Shown: positions 8,182 to 16,510 of the stretch, in pieces | Position numbering within the stretch: position 1 is the first letter of the stretch | How the letters are laid out: each line of letters opens with the position of its first letter | Source of the DNA: Ramlibacter tataouinensis | GTDB lineage: Bacteria > Pseudomonadota > Gammaproteobacteria > Burkholderiales > Burkholderiaceae_C | Assembly (NCBI GenBank): GCA_002427815.1 | Contig: DIZF01000045.1 | Location: 1-41,561, forward strand | Length of the DNA stretch: 41,561 bases | Direction: 5' to 3' | Notes under the pieces: generated by a model | What the model saw: only the letters and a program-made list of their open reading frames with translations | Told to the model about the DNA's origin: nothing | The model's database searches: none | Position numbers and translations under genes: made by a program

Positions 8182-9278
8182 GTGAGGCGGGTGTCGACCA
8201 TCCGGTGTTCCAGCGCCAGGAATTGTGCCGACCGCATCTCCTGCAGGCGCGATACCGTGCGCGGGAATTCATGGGCCAGCGGCCCTTCCGTATACAACGC
8301 CTCGGCGGGCACCTGCGCCGACATGATGAGCTTCACCCGGCGGTCGTACAGCACGTCAACCAGCCAGGTGAAGCGGCGCGCCTCGGAAGCCATGCGCACC
8401 GGCAAGTGCGGCACGTCGCTGAGCAGCAAGGTGTGGAACTGGGTGGCGATCTCCAGGTAGTCGTTCTGCGAGCGAGGGCCGCCGCACAGGGTTTTGAAAT
8501 CGAACCAGACCACCCCGCCGGCTCTGCGCCGCGACCGGAACTCCCTCGCTTCGATGTGCAGCACCGGGTCTTCATCGTGCGTGGCGGCCAGCCGGGTGAA
8601 CGCCTCACTCATTTGCGCGTCGGCGCCCGGGCCCAGCGGGGTGTGGTAGAGCTTGACCTGCTCCATGGTGCGGTGCCTGTAGTCGACGCCGTTGTCGACC
8701 CCGACGACCTCCAGCTTGTCATTCAGCAAGGCAATGGCCGGCAGCACCCGGTCGCGATGCAGGCCATTGGGGTAGAGGTCGTCCGGCCGGAAGTTGGAGG
8801 TAGCGACCAGGCCCACTCCGTTGTCGAACAGCGCGGCCAGCAGGCGATGCAGGATCATCGCGTCGGTGATATCGGCCACATGGAACTCGTCGAAGCAGAT
8901 CAGCCGGTAGCGCTTCGCGATCCGCTCGCCCAGCGCGTCCAGCGGGTTCACGGTGCCCTGCAGTTCCGCGAGCTCGCGGTGCACCTCGCGCATGAACTCG
9001 TGGAAGTGCAGCCGGGTCTTGCGCACCAGCGGCACGGCCGTATAGAAGCAATCCATCAGGAAGCTCTTGCCGCGGCCCACTCCGCCGTAAAGGTAGACAC
9101 CGCGCGGAATGTCGGGCCGGTTGATCAGCTTCCTGAAGGCGTTGGAGCGCTGCTCCCTGAAAGCCGCCCATTCCCGGGCGCAGCGGTCCAGCGCCTGCAC
9201 GGCGTGCACCTGCGCCGGGTCGCTCCGGTAGCCCCTCGCATTCAGTTCCGCTTCGTAGGCCTGGCGAACCGATGTCAC
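8178..9278 (-). CDS. zapE: Cell division protein ZapE (AFG1-like ATPase)
   Basis: AAA-type P-loop ATPase of the ZapE/AFG1 family; E. coli ZapE associates with the Z-ring under stress. The 366-residue protein has Walker A YLYGGVGRGKSFLMD (P-loop 65-72), Walker B LICFDEFHVADITDA, and the AFG1 segments FLMDCFYTAVP and FHEFMREVH. Length matches the bacterial family. It starts at a GTG (9278) one base after the lpdA stop, so it is most likely translationally coupled to lpdA. It overlaps the downstream exported-protein gene by four bases. Identification is firm; the link with the 2-oxoglutarate dehydrogenase genes is conserved gene order rather than known function. Confidence 0.94.
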   Translation of the reverse strand: MTSVRQAYEAELNARGYRSDPAQVHAVQALDRCAREWAAFREQRSNAFRKLINRPDIPRGVYLYGGVGRGKSFLMDCFYTAVPLVRKTRLHFHEFMREVHRELAELQGTVNPLDALGERIAKRYRLICFDEFHVADITDAMILHRLLAALFDNGVGLVATSNFRPDDLYPNGLHRDRVLPAIALLNDKLEVVGVDNGVDYRHRTMEQVKLYHTPLGPGADAQMSEAFTRLAATHDEDPVLHIEAREFRSRRRAGGVVWFDFKTLCGGPRSQNDYLEIATQFHTLLLSDVPHLPVRMASEARRFTWLVDVLYDRRVKLIMSAQVPAEALYTEGPLAHEFPRTVSRLQEMRSAQFLALEHRMVDTRLT

Positions 9279-9279
9279 G

Positions 9280-10707
9280 TCAGAGATTCAGCGTCCGCTT
9301 GTCCACCGCCAGCGCCGCCTCCTTGGTCGCCTCGGACAGCGAAGGATGCGCGTGGCAGATGCGCGCGATGTCTTCAGCGGAAGCCCGGAACTCCATCGCC
9401 ACCACGGCTTCGGAGATCAGCTCGCTGGCCATGGGGCCCACGATGTGGACGCCCAGGATTTCGTCGGTCGCCGCGTCGGCCAGGAACTTCACCATGCCGG
9501 TGGTGTCCCCCAGCGCGCGCGCCCGGCCGTTGGCCATGAAGGGAAATGTGCCGGCCTTGTACTTCACCCCGGCTGCCTTGAGCTGCTGCTCGGTCTGGCC
9601 GACCCATGCGATTTCCGGACTGGTGTAGATGACCCATGGGATGGTGTTGAAGTTGACGTGCCCGTGCTGGCCGGCGATGCGCTCGGCCACGGCGACGCCC
9701 TCCTCCTCAGCCTTGTGCGCCAGCATCGGACCGCGCACCACATCGCCCACCGCCCAGACATTGGGCAGGTTGGTACGGCAGTCGTCGTCGACCAGGATGG
9801 CGCCGCGCTCGTCGAGCTTCAGGCCCACGGCCTGGGCGTTCAGGCCCTCCGTGTTGGGCACCCGGCCGATGGAAACGATCAGCTTGTCCACCTTCAGGGT
9901 CTGGGGCTCGCCTTTGGCATTGGTCCAGGCGACCGAAACGCCGTTCTTGTCGATCGCCACTGCGCCGACCTTGACGCCCAATTCGATCTTCAGGCCCTGT
10001 TTGTCGAAAGCTTTCCTGGCTTCCCGGGCGATCTGCTCGTCGACGGCCCCGAGGAAGGTGGGGAGTGCCTCGAGGATGGTGACCTCGGCGCCCAGCCGGC
10101 GCCAGACCGAGCCCGTCTCCAGGCCGATCACGCCCGAGCCGATCAGCCCGAGTTTCTTCGGCACGTCGGGGATGCGCAACGCGCCGTCGTTGGACAGGAT
10201 GCGCTCTTCGTCGAAGGGCGCGCCGGGCAGGGCACGGGCCGTGGAGCCCGTGGCGACAATCACGTGCTTGCCGGTCAACATGAGAGCCTCGGCACCCGCC
10301 ACCTTGATCTCATGGCCGGCCTCTCCTGCCGTGGCGAACGAGGCACGCCCATGGAAAAACGCCACCTTGTTCTTCTTGAGCAGGAAGAGGATGCCGTCGT
10401 TGTTCTGCTTGACCACCTGGTCCTTACGCGCCAGCATCTTGGCGACGTCCATTCCCAGGCCCTTGATCTCGATGCCGTGGTCGGCAAAGTGATGGCCGGC
10501 CTGGTCGTAGTTTTCGGAAGACTGCAGTAGTGCCTTGGACGGGATGCAGCCGATGTTGGTGCAGGTGCCGCCGGGTGCGGGGCCGCCCTTGCTGTTTTTC
10601 CACTCGTCGATGCAGGCGGTGTTGAAGCCGAGCTGGGCGGCGCGGATGGCGGCAATGTAGCCGCCCGGGCCGGCACCGATGACGATGACGTCGAACTGTT
10701 TATTCAT
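9280..10707 (-). CDS. lpdA: Dihydrolipoyl dehydrogenase (E3) of the 2-oxoglutarate dehydrogenase complex
   Basis: Flavoprotein disulfide reductase that reoxidises the dihydrolipoyl groups of E2 with NAD+. The 475-residue protein has the FAD-binding VIVIGAGPGGYIAAIRAA, the redox-active disulfide in GGTCTNIGCIPSK (Cys49 and Cys54), the NAD-binding GSGVIGLETGSVW and the C-terminal HAHPSLSEATKEA with the catalytic His. It lacks a lipoyl domain, unlike the second E3 in this window (22223-24061). It follows odhB after 58 bases and precedes zapE by one base. A GG-rich insertion before the active cysteines (NSKGGPAPGG) matches the form usually found beside odhAB in beta-proteobacteria. Confidence 0.95.
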   Translation of the reverse strand: MNKQFDVIVIGAGPGGYIAAIRAAQLGFNTACIDEWKNSKGGPAPGGTCTNIGCIPSKALLQSSENYDQAGHHFADHGIEIKGLGMDVAKMLARKDQVVKQNNDGILFLLKKNKVAFFHGRASFATAGEAGHEIKVAGAEALMLTGKHVIVATGSTARALPGAPFDEERILSNDGALRIPDVPKKLGLIGSGVIGLETGSVWRRLGAEVTILEALPTFLGAVDEQIAREARKAFDKQGLKIELGVKVGAVAIDKNGVSVAWTNAKGEPQTLKVDKLIVSIGRVPNTEGLNAQAVGLKLDERGAILVDDDCRTNLPNVWAVGDVVRGPMLAHKAEEEGVAVAERIAGQHGHVNFNTIPWVIYTSPEIAWVGQTEQQLKAAGVKYKAGTFPFMANGRARALGDTTGMVKFLADAATDEILGVHIVGPMASELISEAVVAMEFRASAEDIARICHAHPSLSEATKEAALAVDKRTLNL

Positions 10708-10765
10708 GTGGGGTCGGTTGAGGACAGAACCAGCTTCGCATGGACTGTCCCGCAGGGTCCTTGAA

Positions 10766-12028
10766 TCAAATGTCGAACAACAGGCGGGCCGGGTCCTCCA
10801 GCGCTTCCTTCATCGCCACCAGCCCCAGCACGGCTTCGCGGCCATCGATGATGCGGTGGTCGTACGACATGGCGAGGTAATTCATCGGCCGCACCACGAC
10901 CTGCCCGTTCTCCACCACGGCCCGGTCCTTGGTCGCGTGCACGCCCAGGATCGCCGACTGCGGCGGATTGATGATGGGGGTGGACAGCATCGAGCCGAAG
11001 ACCCCGCCGTTGGAGATGGAGAAGGTACCCCCGGTCATCTCTTCGATGCCCAGCTTGCCGTCGCGCGCCTTGACGCCGTACTCGGCGATCTTCTTCTCGA
11101 TGTCGGCGAAGCTCATCTGGTCGGCATTGCGCAGGATGGGGACGACCAGGCCGCGCGGCGAGCCGACGGCGATGCCGATGTCGAAGTAGCCGTGGTAGAC
11201 GATGTCGTTGCCGTCGACCGACGCGTTGATCACCGGGTATTTCTTGAGCGCGTGCACGGCCGCCTTCACGAAAAAGCTCATGAAGCCGATCTTGACGCCG
11301 TGCTCCTTCTCGAACCTCTCCTGGAAGCGCTTGCGCATTTCGATCACCGGCGCCATGTTCACCTCGTTGAAGGTGGTCAGGATGGCGGCGCTCGACTGCG
11401 ATTGCAGCAGCCGCTCGGCCACACGGGCGCGCAACCGGCTCATCGGCACGCGCTGCTCCGGCCGGTCGCCGAGATCGGGCGTGGCGACTGCTGCGTTGAC
11501 CTGCGGCAGCGCGGACCTGATCGTGGTCGTGGGTGCCGCCACGGGTGCAGCCGCCAGCCTGGCCGGTTGCACCAGGGCGCCGAGCACATCGCCCTTGGTC
11601 ACGCGGCCATCCTTGCCAGTGCCAGGAACAGAACCGGGAGCAAGCTGGTTGTCGGCGATCAGTTTGGCCGCAGCCGGCATCGCTACCCCAGCCTTCGAGC
11701 CGCTGCCGGCGGCGATGCCTGCCGCCGGGGCAGCAGCCGCGGCAGCGGTCGCCGCGGCCGGCTTGGCCGCCGCGGCACTGGCCTTGCCTTCGGTGTCGAT
11801 CCTGGCGATGACCTGCTCGGCCGCCACGGTGGCGCCGTCGGCCTGCACGATCTCGGCCAGCACGCCAGCCGCCGGAGCCGGCACCTCCAGCACCACCTTG
11901 TCGGTTTCGATCTCGATCAGGATTTCGTCAATGGCCACGGCCTCGCCGGCCTTCTTCTTCCATTGCAGCAGGGTGGCCTCGGTAACCGATTCCGACAGCT
12001 GCGGGACCTTCACTTCGACGATTGCCAT
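10766..12028 (-). CDS. odhB: Dihydrolipoyllysine succinyltransferase (E2) of 2-oxoglutarate dehydrogenase
   Basis: Core of the 2-oxoglutarate dehydrogenase complex; transfers succinyl from lipoamide to CoA. The 420-residue protein has one lipoyl domain (1-75; lipoyl Lys44 in EIETDKVVLEVPAP), an Ala-rich hinge, a peripheral subunit-binding domain (about 117-153; GSVPGTGKDGRVTKGDV) and the catalytic domain, with His391 and Asp395 in YDHRIIDGREAV near the C-terminus. Start is the ATG at 12028. It sits 105 bases after odhA; that spacer contains a stem-loop (12063-12090). The single lipoyl domain and VSVPQLSES-like N-terminus (here VKVPQLSESVTEA) distinguish it from the pyruvate dehydrogenase E2. 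Confidence 0.96.
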   Translation of the reverse strand: MAIVEVKVPQLSESVTEATLLQWKKKAGEAVAIDEILIEIETDKVVLEVPAPAAGVLAEIVQADGATVAAEQVIARIDTEGKASAAAAKPAAATAAAAAAPAAGIAAGSGSKAGVAMPAAAKLIADNQLAPGSVPGTGKDGRVTKGDVLGALVQPARLAAAPVAAPTTTIRSALPQVNAAVATPDLGDRPEQRVPMSRLRARVAERLLQSQSSAAILTTFNEVNMAPVIEMRKRFQERFEKEHGVKIGFMSFFVKAAVHALKKYPVINASVDGNDIVYHGYFDIGIAVGSPRGLVVPILRNADQMSFADIEKKIAEYGVKARDGKLGIEEMTGGTFSISNGGVFGSMLSTPIINPPQSAILGVHATKDRAVVENGQVVVRPMNYLAMSYDHRIIDGREAVLGLVAMKEALEDPARLLFDI

Positions 12029-12062
12029 TTCAGTTTCCTAGATTCTGTTACTCGAAGCGCGA

Positions 12063-12090
12063 GTTGACGGGTCCCTGGGTCCCGTCGAAC
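12063..12090 (-). other. Stem-loop in the odhA-odhB spacer
   Basis: Arms GTTGACGGG and CCCGTCGAAC pair over nine base pairs with one bulged base, around a nine-base loop. No T-run follows on the minus strand, so it is more likely an mRNA processing, stability or partial attenuation element between the two cistrons than a full terminator. A folding calculation would be needed to rank it. Confidence 0.4.
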
Positions 12091-12133
12091 GAGCGCAGCC
12101 GCCCGGGCGCCTTCCGGTTGTCCCGGTGCGGCC

Positions 12134-15004
12134 CTACTTGGTCAGGACGAAGCCCCTGAGCTTGCTGAAAGCACCCTCGACCAGGGCCTTCTGCTGCTCC
12201 TGGTGCAGATGCGAATAGCCCACGGCCGGTGAGGCCGAGGCGGCGCGGCCCGAGTAGCCCAGCTTCTGACCTTCGAGCATGTTCTCGTGGATGTAGTGCT
12301 GCACGAAAAACCAGGCGCCCTGGTTCTGCGGCTCATCCTGGCACCACACGATGTCGGTTGTGTTCGGGTACTTCCGCAGTTCGGCCGCGAACGCCTTGTG
12401 CGGAAACGGGTAGAGCTGCTCGACGCGCAGGATGGCGGTATCATCCGCGCCCTTTTCCCCGCGCTTCTTGGCCAGGTCGTAGTACACCTTGCCCGAGCAC
12501 ACGATGACGCGCTTGACCTTGTCGGCCTTGAGGTCCTTGTTCTCGGGGATCAGCGTCTGGAACCCACCCCGGGTGAATTCAGCCAGCGGCGAGGTCGCGT
12601 CCTTGTTGCGCAGCAATGACTTGGGCGTCATGATCACCAGGGGCTTGCGCAGCGTGCGCACCATCTGGCGGCGCAGCACGTGGAAGATCTGGCTGGCGGT
12701 GGTCGGTTGCACGACCTGCATGTTGATGTCCGCCGACAGCTGCATGAAGCGCTCCAGACGCGCCGAACTGTGCTCCGGGCCTTGGCCCTCGTAGCCGTGC
12801 GGCAGCAACAGCGTGATGCCGTTCACCCGGCCCCACTTCACCTCGCCCGAGGCGATGAACTGGTCGATCACAACCTGAGCGCCGTTGGCGAAGTCGCCGA
12901 ACTGCGCTTCCCAGACCACCAGGGTGCTGGGGTCGTTGGAAGCGTAGCCGTACTCGAAGCCGAGCACCGCCTCTTCCGACAGGATCGAGTCGATCGCAAC
13001 GAACGAAGCCTGGTTGTCGGCCACGTTCTCCAGCGGCGTGTAGATACCCGTGTCCCACTTCTCGCGATTCTGGTCGTGCAGGACCGCATGCCGGTGCGTG
13101 AAGGTGCCGCGTCCGCAGTCCTCGCCCGACAGGCGCACCGGGTAGCCGCTGGCCACCAGCGAGGCGAAGGCCATGTGCTCGCCCATGCCCCAGTCGACAT
13201 TGGCTTCGCCGCGGCCCATGGCCGCGCGGTCGTCCAGCACCTTCTTGACCAGCGGATGCGGCGTGAAGTTTTCCGGGACGGTGGTGATTCTTTCGGCGAG
13301 GCGCTTCCACTCGGCCAACGGGATCGCGGTGTCGGCACTGTCGGTCCACTTCTTGCCGAGGTACGGAGTCCAGTCCACCGCGTACTTGCTCTTGAAGTTG
13401 GTCAGCACCGGGTCCGAGGTGTGCTTGCCGGCGTCCATCGCGGCCCGGTAGGCTCTGACCATGTCATCGCCGAGCGTCTCGCCCAGCCCCTGCGCGGCCA
13501 GCTTGTCGGCGTAGAGCTTGCGGGTTCCCGGGTGCGCCGCGATCTTCTTGTACATCAGAGGCTGGGTCAACGCGGGCGTGTCCTGCTCGTTGTGGCCGAG
13601 CTTGCGGAAACACACGATGTCGACCACCACGTCCTTGGCGAACTCCATCCGGTAATCCAGCGCGAGCTGGGTCGCCAGAACCACCGCCTCGGGATCATCG
13701 CCGTTCACGTGCAGCACCGGCGCCTCGATCATCTTGACCACGTCCGTGCAGTAAAGCGTCGAGCGGCTGTCGCGCGGATCGCTGGTAGTGAAGCCGATCT
13801 GGTTGTTGATGACGATGTGCACGGTACCGCCGGTGAAGTAGCCTCGTGTTTCGGCCAGGGCCAGCGTTTCCATCACCACGCCCTGTCCGGCAAAGGCGGC
13901 GTCCCCGTGAACCTGCACCGGCAACACCTGTTTGCCCTGCGGGTCGGCACGGCGGTCCATCCGGGCCCGCACCGAACCCTCGACCACCGGGTTGACGATT
14001 TCCAGGTGCGACGGATTGAAGGCCAGGCTCAGGTGGACCGGTCCGCCGCGCGTGGTCACGTCCGAGCTGAAGCCCTGGTGGTACTTGACGTCGCCGGCCG
14101 TGAGCTCTTCCTTCGCGGTGTGGTCGAATTCGGCGAACAGGTCGGCCGGCAACTTGCCCAGAGAATTGACCAGCACGTTCAGGCGGCCGCGATGGGCCAT
14201 GCCGATCACGATTTCCTGCACGCCCTTGGCGCCGGCTTCCTGGATCAGTTCGTCCATCGAGGCGATGAAACTTTCGCCGCCCTCGAGCGAGAAACGCTTC
14301 TGGCCCACGTACTTGGTGTGCAGGAAGCGCTCCAGGCCTTCGGCGGCTGTCACCCGGTCGAGGATGTGCTTTTTCTTCTCGACCGAAAAATTCGGCTTGC
14401 TGCGGATAGCCTCCAGCTTCTGCTGCCACCAGCGCTTCTTGAACTGGTCGGTCGTGTACATGTATTCGGCGCCGATGGTGCCGCAGTAGGTTTCACGCAG
14501 CGCGTTGATGAGCTCGCGCAGCGGCATGCTGTCGCGCCCGAAGAAGGTGTTGCTGGTGTTGAACACCGCTTCCTGGTCGGCGTCGCTGAATCCGTAGAAG
14601 GCCGGATCGAGCTCGGGGATCTTCTCCCGCTCGGCACGCTTGAGCGGGTCGAGGTCGGCCCAGCGGGCGCCGACGTTGCGATAGGCCGCGATCAGCTGCT
14701 GCACCGCGGTGCGCTTGCGACCCATTTCCGAATCCGCGCCGCGGGCGCCTACCACCCGCACGCCCCCCTGTTTGGCGCGCTCGGCGAAGGCGTTGATCAC
14801 CGGAAGGTGCGGTACATCCTTGGCGCTGCTACCGTCCGCGGCGGGCACGTTCTGGAGCGCGTCGAAATAGTCGCGCCAGTTGTCGGGAACGCTGCCGGGA
14901 TTGGCGAGGTAGTTTTCGTACATCTCCTCGACATAGGGCGCGTTGCCGCCGAAGAGATAGGAATTGCCCTGGTAGGCCGTGTAGACGGAGCGGGACTCAC
15001 TCAT
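12134..15004 (-). CDS. odhA: 2-oxoglutarate dehydrogenase E1 component
   Basis: Thiamine-diphosphate-dependent decarboxylase that starts the 2-oxoglutarate to succinyl-CoA step of the TCA cycle. The 956-residue protein has the N-terminal segment SYLFGGNAPYVEEMYENYLA, which binds E2 in this family, the substrate-binding stretch GMAHRGRLNVLVN, and the ThDP/Mg motif beginning HGDAAFAGQGVVMETL and closing around INNQIGFTTSDPRDSRST. A transketolase-like pyrimidine domain with EFGYASNDPSTLVVWEAQFG and the C-terminal domain follow. Start is the ATG at 15004; GGAAAG lies about 10 bases upstream. It is first in the odhA-odhB-lpdA-zapE series and divergent from the TPR-methyltransferase gene; the 177-base gap must hold the operon promoter, though I see no convincing -35/-10 pair. 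Confidence 0.97.
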   Translation of the reverse strand: MSESRSVYTAYQGNSYLFGGNAPYVEEMYENYLANPGSVPDNWRDYFDALQNVPAADGSSAKDVPHLPVINAFAERAKQGGVRVVGARGADSEMGRKRTAVQQLIAAYRNVGARWADLDPLKRAEREKIPELDPAFYGFSDADQEAVFNTSNTFFGRDSMPLRELINALRETYCGTIGAEYMYTTDQFKKRWWQQKLEAIRSKPNFSVEKKKHILDRVTAAEGLERFLHTKYVGQKRFSLEGGESFIASMDELIQEAGAKGVQEIVIGMAHRGRLNVLVNSLGKLPADLFAEFDHTAKEELTAGDVKYHQGFSSDVTTRGGPVHLSLAFNPSHLEIVNPVVEGSVRARMDRRADPQGKQVLPVQVHGDAAFAGQGVVMETLALAETRGYFTGGTVHIVINNQIGFTTSDPRDSRSTLYCTDVVKMIEAPVLHVNGDDPEAVVLATQLALDYRMEFAKDVVVDIVCFRKLGHNEQDTPALTQPLMYKKIAAHPGTRKLYADKLAAQGLGETLGDDMVRAYRAAMDAGKHTSDPVLTNFKSKYAVDWTPYLGKKWTDSADTAIPLAEWKRLAERITTVPENFTPHPLVKKVLDDRAAMGRGEANVDWGMGEHMAFASLVASGYPVRLSGEDCGRGTFTHRHAVLHDQNREKWDTGIYTPLENVADNQASFVAIDSILSEEAVLGFEYGYASNDPSTLVVWEAQFGDFANGAQVVIDQFIASGEVKWGRVNGITLLLPHGYEGQGPEHSSARLERFMQLSADINMQVVQPTTASQIFHVLRRQMVRTLRKPLVIMTPKSLLRNKDATSPLAEFTRGGFQTLIPENKDLKADKVKRVIVCSGKVYYDLAKKRGEKGADDTAILRVEQLYPFPHKAFAAELRKYPNTTDIVWCQDEPQNQGAWFFVQHYIHENMLEGQKLGYSGRAASASPAVGYSHLHQEQQKALVEGAFSKLRGFVLTK

Positions 15005-15181
15005 TCGCGATGACTTTCCATCTCCCTGCAGGAGACATTGGCTGGTTTGAAGAAACCTTCCGCGACACGGCTGGACCGGATGGCGGGTGCGACGGTGGCC
15101 GGAAGGGCCTGTTGCAGCGCGGATTGTGCCAGCAATCGGCCGCGGTCGCAGATAATCGCGGGTTTAGCCAGCCTCAGATCC

Positions 15182-16504
15182 ATGACTTCCACCGCGACCC
15201 AATTTCCCGACGCGCTTGCCAGGCGCCTGCACGCCATCCAGCAGCTGATCGCATCGGGGCAACTGAAGGACGCGGCCTTGAAACTCAATGCGGAATTGCA
15301 GGCCGCGCCCAATGAGCCGCGCATCTTTCTCATGGGCTCGCGCCTGGCCGAGGCCGCTGGAAATCCCGCCGGCGGCCAGGAGGCAGCCCGGCGCGCCGTG
15401 AAGGCGGCACCCGACTGGTCCGTGGCGGTAACCGAACTGGCCTTTCTGCTGGCGCGGCAAAATGAGTTCCAGGAAGCCATCGGGTTCGCCGAACGCGCAG
15501 TCCAGCTCGACGGGAACAATCCCCAAGTGCTGGCCCGGGTCATCGACATCGCCCACCGTGCGCAACATTTCGAACTGGCCATCGCGTGGCTCCAGCGCTC
15601 GACCGCCATATCCCCCGAGAACATCGCCATCAAGCTGCTGTTGGCCAGAGACTGGCGCCTCACCGGACATTACGACAAGGCGCTCGCCGTCTACGACCAG
15701 CTCCTGGAGGCGCGCCCGTCAGATGCTCAGGCTTTGATGGGGCGTGCACAAACCGCACTGGCCACCGGAAATCTCGCCTCGGCATTGATCGATTGCAGGG
15801 CCCTGCTCGCACTGCATCCGGATGATGAGGAGGTGCAGTTCTACCTGGAACTGGCGCGCGGCAACACGCCCAGGAAGCAGCCGGCCAAAATGATCCGCTC
15901 CTTGTATGACGGATTTGCCGAGCTCTACGACCAGCACGTCGTAGCCGGCCTCAAATACAAGCTGCCACGCGAAGTCGCCCGCATCATCAACGAGCGTTAT
16001 CCGGACCGCAAGCTCAATGTGCTGGATCTGGGCTGCGGCACCGGCCTGCTGGGCGCTTGCCTGGGCCGGATCGACGGCGCGCTGGTCGGCGTCGATCTTT
16101 CGCGGCCGATGATCGACCAGGCGATCAAGCATGGTGTCTACGACCGGTTCCACAACGTGGACCTGCTGGAGGCGCTGGAAGCCACTCCAGAGTCGCTGTA
16201 CGACGTCATCGCCGCGCTGGATGTCTTCATCTACGCGGGCGACATGACGCGGGCCATTCCCGACGCATATCGCATCCTGCGCAGCGGCGGCCATTTCATC
16301 TTCTCGTGCGAGCGGGCACTGGAGGACGAGGCTGACCTCGTGCTGCGCCCCAGCCAGCGCTTCGCGCACAAGGCCAGCCATATCGAATCCATGTGCCGGG
16401 CCGCGGGCTTCGACCCAGTGGCGATCGAAGCCGCGTCCTTGGGCTTCGAAAATAACGAACCGATCGAGGGCTTCCTGGTCATCGCCCGCAAGCCGGGCGC
16501 ATAA
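15182..16504 (+). CDS. TPR-repeat protein fused to a class I SAM-dependent methyltransferase
   Basis: Predicted cytoplasmic methyltransferase with an N-terminal tetratricopeptide array. Using the ATG at 15182 (440 residues), TPR-like helices cover about 10-235 (for example EAIGFAERAVQLDGNNPQVL and KALAVYDQLLEARPSDAQAL). The Rossmann methyltransferase domain follows, with motif I LDLGCGTGLLG (281-291), the acidic end of strand 2 in GVDLSRPMID, and a later DVIAALDVFIYAGD motif. It resembles the TPR-methyltransferase proteins often annotated as trans-aconitate or biotin-synthesis-type methyltransferases, but the substrate is unknown. The frame is open 48 codons further upstream; I prefer 15182 because the upstream part is Arg/Cys-rich and unlike a domain. 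Divergent from odhA, convergent with prpE six bases away. Confidence 0.8.
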   Translation: MTSTATQFPDALARRLHAIQQLIASGQLKDAALKLNAELQAAPNEPRIFLMGSRLAEAAGNPAGGQEAARRAVKAAPDWSVAVTELAFLLARQNEFQEAIGFAERAVQLDGNNPQVLARVIDIAHRAQHFELAIAWLQRSTAISPENIAIKLLLARDWRLTGHYDKALAVYDQLLEARPSDAQALMGRAQTALATGNLASALIDCRALLALHPDDEEVQFYLELARGNTPRKQPAKMIRSLYDGFAELYDQHVVAGLKYKLPREVARIINERYPDRKLNVLDLGCGTGLLGACLGRIDGALVGVDLSRPMIDQAIKHGVYDRFHNVDLLEALEATPESLYDVIAALDVFIYAGDMTRAIPDAYRILRSGGHFIFSCERALEDEADLVLRPSQRFAHKASHIESMCRAAGFDPVAIEAASLGFENNEPIEGFLVIARKPGA

Positions 16505-16510
16505 GGCCCG

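Noticed and set aside
12680..15013. 777-codon plus-strand frame
   Set aside because: Antisense shadow of odhA, whose 956-residue sequence is unmistakable.
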